Shown here: in pieces, positions 4,975 to 7,534 of the stretch | How positions within the stretch are numbered: the first letter of the stretch is position 1 | Layout: each line of letters opens with the position of its first letter | Assembly (NCBI GenBank): GCA_937859855.1 | Contig: CALMAR010000229.1 | Location: forward strand, 1-7,534 | Reading direction: 5' to 3' | Source of the DNA: an uncultured Kineosporia sp. | Lineage (GTDB): Bacteria; Actinomycetota; Actinomycetes; Actinomycetales; Kineosporiaceae | Length of the DNA: 7,534 bases | Notes under the pieces: model-generated | Seen by the model: the letters and a program-made list of their open reading frames with translations, nothing else | What the model was told of the DNA's origin: nothing | The model's database searches: none | Made by a program: the position numbers and the translations under genes

Positions 4975-5946
4975 ATGAAATGTCGGCGATTGATGACGAT
5001 CTTGCTAGGGACATCCATCTTTCTCTCCGCATGTGGACGCTTGGGCTCCTCCTCGATTCAGCACCATGAACATGGCGATGTGGCACCTTCGGCTGCCGTT
5101 GTGAAGCGTCACATCGATGAGGTCTGGAAGACCGAGGGTGTTGATCTTGATCGAGCGCATGAGCTGCTGGAGCGAGAATGCATGCGCAGTGAAGGCGCCG
5201 TTGTGCCGTCACTTCCGCCGAGCAAGCCGGCGGCGGCGCGCTTGGAGCCGGCCTCGATCCTGGACCGGTACACGGACAGTTCAATCGACTTGCGGGTGGC
5301 ATCTCAGTTGAGAGTTCCTGGGCTGCGTCAATATCTGCGGAACCCTCCCAAGAATGTGCTCAAGGAAGTGCCCATCAAGAATTATGACAAGCTCGCGTAT
5401 GGCGCAATTCCGCAGTACATAGAATTCTCCTACTCAGAATCGGGTGGCAAGATATCGTTTCCTATCTCGGGATGTGACGGCGAAGCAACCCACGATCTGT
5501 ACGGTGTACCCGCCCGCGATTACTATCAAATATATTGGAATCTGCCTCGCGTGAGCGCGCTCGTTGACCAAGTCCTCAATAATTCCGGCATTGTGACCGG
5601 CATGAAGAGATACCAAGAATGTATGACAAGTCAAGGGTTCATCGTGGCCACACCGGCTGACATCTACGATCCGCTGGAGAGCATAACCAACGAATTCATT
5701 ACAGGCAGGGCCAGCCTGGCGCAGGTTCAGCTGAAGGAAAGGGCCGTGGAGAACTCCGATGCCACGTGCAAGCGATCCACCGGCACAGCAATTGCTTTCA
5801 CGCGGACATTCGCCGGGACTGGCCGCCAGGAACTCATTGCCAGTGAAGCGCTGATTTCACGCTATCGAGCCTTGGTGGCGCACGCATCCGACTTGGTGAA
5901 GAACCGTCCAGACCTGAGCGGCGCCATAACCTCAGGACCCAGTTAG
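4975..5946 (+). CDS. Lipoprotein of unknown function with paired CM..G cysteine motifs
   Basis: This 323-residue precursor starts MKCRRLMTILL and has a hydrophobic core ending in the lipobox LSAC (17-20). Processing would leave a lipid-anchored Cys20 on the outer face of the membrane. The mature part has four cysteines: C69 (ECMRSEG), C167 (SGCDGEA), C216 (YQECMTSQGF) and C265 (DATCKRSTG). The two halves each start with a CM..G motif and end with a further Cys, suggesting two disulfide-linked modules. I recall similar CM...GF and AD..C patterns in uncharacterised actinobacterial lipoproteins, but no function is known to me. No catalytic motif is visible. It follows the inhibitor-like gene by 40 bases with no terminator between, so the two are probably co-transcribed. 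At least five isoleucines (149, 160, 186, 237, 318) use ATA, rare in high-GC genomes, which suggests acquisition or relaxed codon selection. Confidence 0.8.
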   Translation: MKCRRLMTILLGTSIFLSACGRLGSSSIQHHEHGDVAPSAAVVKRHIDEVWKTEGVDLDRAHELLERECMRSEGAVVPSLPPSKPAAARLEPASILDRYTDSSIDLRVASQLRVPGLRQYLRNPPKNVLKEVPIKNYDKLAYGAIPQYIEFSYSESGGKISFPISGCDGEATHDLYGVPARDYYQIYWNLPRVSALVDQVLNNSGIVTGMKRYQECMTSQGFIVATPADIYDPLESITNEFITGRASLAQVQLKERAVENSDATCKRSTGTAIAFTRTFAGTGRQELIASEALISRYRALVAHASDLVKNRPDLSGAITSGPS

Positions 5947-5957
5947 GCTGGTCGGTG

Positions 5958-5982
5958 CAGCCGCCGGAGGTCCAGCCGCCGG
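5958..5982 (+). repeat. Tandem 10-base direct repeat after the lipoprotein gene
   Basis: CAGCCGCCGG occurs at 5958-5967 and again at 5973-5982, a 15-base period. The second copy can also fold on itself as CAGCC-GCC-GGCTG (5973-5985), which competes with the hairpin at 5983-6005 for three bases. The role is unknown; it may be part of the transcription end region. Confidence 0.45.
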
Positions 5983-6005
5983 CTGCGCTGAATTCTCCAG
6001 CGCAG
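5983..6005 (+). terminator. Strong 8-base-pair hairpin between lipoprotein and acetyltransferase genes
   Basis: CTGCGCTG (5983-5990) and CAGCGCAG (5998-6005) are perfect inverted copies around the 7-base loop AATTCTC. It begins 37 bases after the lipoprotein stop and ends 6 bases before the -10 box of the next gene. No T-tract follows, so it would be an actinobacterial-type I-shaped terminator. Because it covers the -35 region of the next promoter, it could equally be a protein-binding dyad. Confidence 0.5.
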
Positions 6006-6010
6006 ACTCC

Positions 6011-6016
6011 TATGCT
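6011..6016 (+). promoter_or_regulatory. Leaderless promoter -10 box TATGCT for the acetyltransferase
   Basis: TATGCT matches the actinobacterial TAnnnT pattern. The ATG at 6024 lies 7 bases after the box, exactly where transcription would start, and no ribosome binding site exists. CTGAAT (5988-5993), 17 bases upstream, is a weak -35 match. Confidence 0.55.
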
Positions 6017-6023
6017 TACGAGC

Positions 6024-6563
6024 ATGGTTGTTCAAGTTCGGTTGCTGCAGGATGGCGATCTGGGCGCCGTCTGCGGGATCGTGAACCACTACATCGAGCA
6101 CACCTACATCAACTTCCGCACCCGGCTGCAGACCCCGGCCGAGTGGGAGCAGCAGTGGGCCGCCGGGCGCGAGCGCTATCCCTGGCTGGTGGCGGTGGTG
6201 GACGGCGAGGTGGCCGGGCTGGCCTACGCCGGCGCGTACAACCCTCGTGAGGCGTACGCCTGGACCGCCGAGTCCACCATCTACCTCCGGCCCGGCCTGA
6301 GCCGTCGCGGGGTCGGAAAAGCTTTGTACGGCAGGCTGTTCGAGCTGATGGACGCTCAGGGTTTCGTCAGCGTGACCGCAGGCGTCTCACTGCCCAACGA
6401 GGCCAGTGTCGGGATCCACCAGTTCTTCGGGTTCAGGCCGGCCGGGGTGCTCCGCAGTGCCGGGTTCAAGTTCGGTCAGTGGTGGGACGTCGGCTACTTC
6501 CAGCGGCTGAACGCCGTCCCGGATCCCCCGCCTGAGCTGCTGCCGGTCTCGGCCGTCGCCTGA
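6024..6563 (+). CDS. GNAT acetyltransferase of the phosphinothricin acetyltransferase (bar/pat) type
   Basis: This 179-residue cytosolic enzyme is predicted to transfer acetyl from acetyl-CoA to the amino group of a glutamate- or methionine-like substrate. Close bar-like segments are NHYIEHTYINFRT (21-33), ERYPWLVAVVDGEVAG (50-65), AYAWTAESTIYL (77-88) and LPNEASVGIH (123-132). Glu83 and His132 align with Glu88 and His137 of Bar, regarded as catalytic. The acetyl-CoA pyrophosphate loop is SRRGVGKAL (93-101). The C-terminal AAGFKHG-NWHDVGFWQ region of Bar has a clear counterpart at 146-160. Bar has 183 residues, so the length fits. Relatives include methionine sulfoximine/sulfone acetyltransferases, so natural resistance to glutamine-synthetase inhibitors or general amino-acid detoxification are both possible; the substrate is unproven. 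I chose ATG 6024 because of the -10 box; an in-frame GTG at 5955 and ATG at 6012 would add residues lacking family similarity. Confidence 0.9.
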   Translation: MVVQVRLLQDGDLGAVCGIVNHYIEHTYINFRTRLQTPAEWEQQWAAGRERYPWLVAVVDGEVAGLAYAGAYNPREAYAWTAESTIYLRPGLSRRGVGKALYGRLFELMDAQGFVSVTAGVSLPNEASVGIHQFFGFRPAGVLRSAGFKFGQWWDVGYFQRLNAVPDPPPELLPVSAVA

Positions 6564-7534
6564 TCAGCAGACCAGCAGGCCAGCTCGCTGCTTGAGCGTC
6601 AGCACCCGGGTCACCGCGGCGTCCAGGGTGGCCCTGAAGCTGGCTGACGACCGGGCCTGCTTGATCAGGGCACTTCGCAACGTGTTCGCCTGCGAGGTGA
6701 CCACGGTGAGCACGATGTCTCCGCCGGCCATGACGAATCGGACCGCCCGATCTCCGGTCGCCACCGCGGTCACCGCCTTGGCCTTGCCCAGATCATCGGA
6801 GATCACCACGCCCTGATAGCCGAGCTGCCCGCGCAGCAGCCCGGTGATGATCGGTTTCGAGAAGGCGGCCACCGAGCGGTTGTCCAGCCCGGGGTAGCGC
6901 GCGGACGAGATCATCACCGCTCCGGCCCCAGCCCTGATCCCGGCCTGGAACGGCCGCAGGTAGACGTCGCCCGGGCGGGTGATCGGATCGACCGCCCGGG
7001 ACGAGGTGTCAGTGTTGTAGCCGACCCGGCCCAGCCCAGGAAAGTGCTTGACCGTGGCCACAATTCGCTCCGCGCGCAGTCCCTGTACCACCGTGGTGAC
7101 CGCCGGTTCGACGTCTGCGGTGCTGTGTCCGTACTCCCGCTGGAACGCTCCGATCGGCGGATTGGCCGGGGCCCGGGCGGCGGTGACCGTGTCCGCGACC
7201 GGCGCCAGATCCATGGAGATGCCCGCCCGGGCCTTGCCCCGGCCCGCCCGGGCCAGCGCCGCTGCCCAGACCTTGGTCTGGGCGGCCAGCCTGATCCGGC
7301 TCCAGCCACCCTGGATGAGCGCGGGCGGGACGGCGGTGAAGCCGCGCCCGGCCAGCACCTGTACCGCCCCGCCCTCCTGATCGGTGGAGACCAGCAGCCC
7401 GGGCCCAGCCCCGGCCGCCTTGCGCAGCGCGTTGGTCCGGACCCGGATCGTGCTCACCGGCGACGAACTACGCCCGGACAGAAACATTCCGCCGACCCGA
7501 TAGCGGCTGACCACGGCGGCCCCGCTCTGCGCGC
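6564..7534 (-). CDS. GH3 beta-N-acetylhexosaminidase-like protein, N-terminus cut by window edge
   Basis: The complement reads from the right edge to a TGA at 6566-6564, giving 323 full codons of a larger protein. A GTG at 7514 lies inside the conserved domain and is not the start: the frame continues upstream (AQSGAAVVSRYRVGGMFLSG). GH3 hallmarks, numbered from that GTG, are DQEGG (45-49), MDLAPVADT (101-109), KHFPG (156-160) and VISDDL (237-242); Asp240 matches the catalytic nucleophile of NagZ. Such enzymes release N-acetylglucosamine from peptidoglycan fragments in cell-wall recycling, and in actinobacteria are often exported lipoproteins; the signal region lies outside the window. The NagZ motif KHFPGHGxxxxD(S/T)H reads here KHFPGLGRVGYNTDTSS, so the His of the acid/base dyad is replaced by Ser. 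Substrate and mechanism may therefore differ. It is convergent with, and directly abuts, the acetyltransferase gene. Confidence 0.9.
   Translation of the reverse strand, partial: AQSGAAVVSRYRVGGMFLSGRSSSPVSTIRVRTNALRKAAGAGPGLLVSTDQEGGAVQVLAGRGFTAVPPALIQGGWSRIRLAAQTKVWAAALARAGRGKARAGISMDLAPVADTVTAARAPANPPIGAFQREYGHSTADVEPAVTTVVQGLRAERIVATVKHFPGLGRVGYNTDTSSRAVDPITRPGDVYLRPFQAGIRAGAGAVMISSARYPGLDNRSVAAFSKPIITGLLRGQLGYQGVVISDDLGKAKAVTAVATGDRAVRFVMAGGDIVLTVVTSQANTLRSALIKQARSSASFRATLDAAVTRVLTLKQRAGLLVC

Noticed and set aside
4187..6023. Integrated mobile element with attachment sites
   Set aside because: No integrase, transposase, tRNA target or convincing flanking direct repeat was seen; only composition suggests acquisition.

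Overview
The window comes from a high-GC Gram-positive bacterium, almost certainly an actinomycete (Actinomycetota). The long genes are strongly G/C-biased in third codon position. Two genes look leaderless: a TAnnnT-type -10 box sits 7-10 bases before the ATG with no ribosome binding site. The UvrD/PcrA-type helicase, the LysR-EamA divergon and the GH3 hexosaminidase all have an actinobacterial look. The species cannot be named from this sequence.

Layout, left to right. (1) Positions 1-753, minus strand: a LysR-type regulator cut by the left edge. (2) Positions 827-1750, plus strand: a divergent ten-helix EamA/DMT exporter, probably controlled by that regulator, ending in a hairpin over its stop codon. 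(3) Positions 1811-4186, plus: the PcrA/UvrD1 DNA helicase, complete with all superfamily 1A motifs and the C-terminal Tudor-like domain. (4) Positions 4187-4538: a 352-base non-coding stretch in which base composition falls sharply (47 G/C of 120 bases at 4381-4500, counted by hand). It contains several inverted repeats, a perfect TATAAT, and a promoter with consensus TTGACA plus two palindromes. (5) Positions 4539-4934 and 4975-5946, plus: two exported products in a likely operon, a small four-cysteine protein resembling the I36 (SMPI-type) peptidase inhibitors and a lipoprotein of unknown function. (6) Positions 5947-6023: a direct repeat, a strong hairpin and a leaderless promoter. (7) Positions 6024-6563, plus: a GNAT acetyltransferase of the phosphinothricin acetyltransferase (bar/pat) type. 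(8) Positions 6564-7534, minus: a GH3 beta-N-acetylhexosaminidase-like protein running off the right edge, convergent with the acetyltransferase with no base between their stop codons.

Most of the window is ordinary chromosomal sequence. The accessory part is 4187-5946, whose lower GC, ATA isoleucine codons and dense palindromes contrast with both flanks. It encodes a secreted inhibitor-like protein and a surface lipoprotein under what looks like a strong, regulated promoter. This is the best candidate for something not yet described, but the sequence alone does not say what the pair does. No CRISPR array, tRNA, rRNA, transposase or known riboswitch was recognised.
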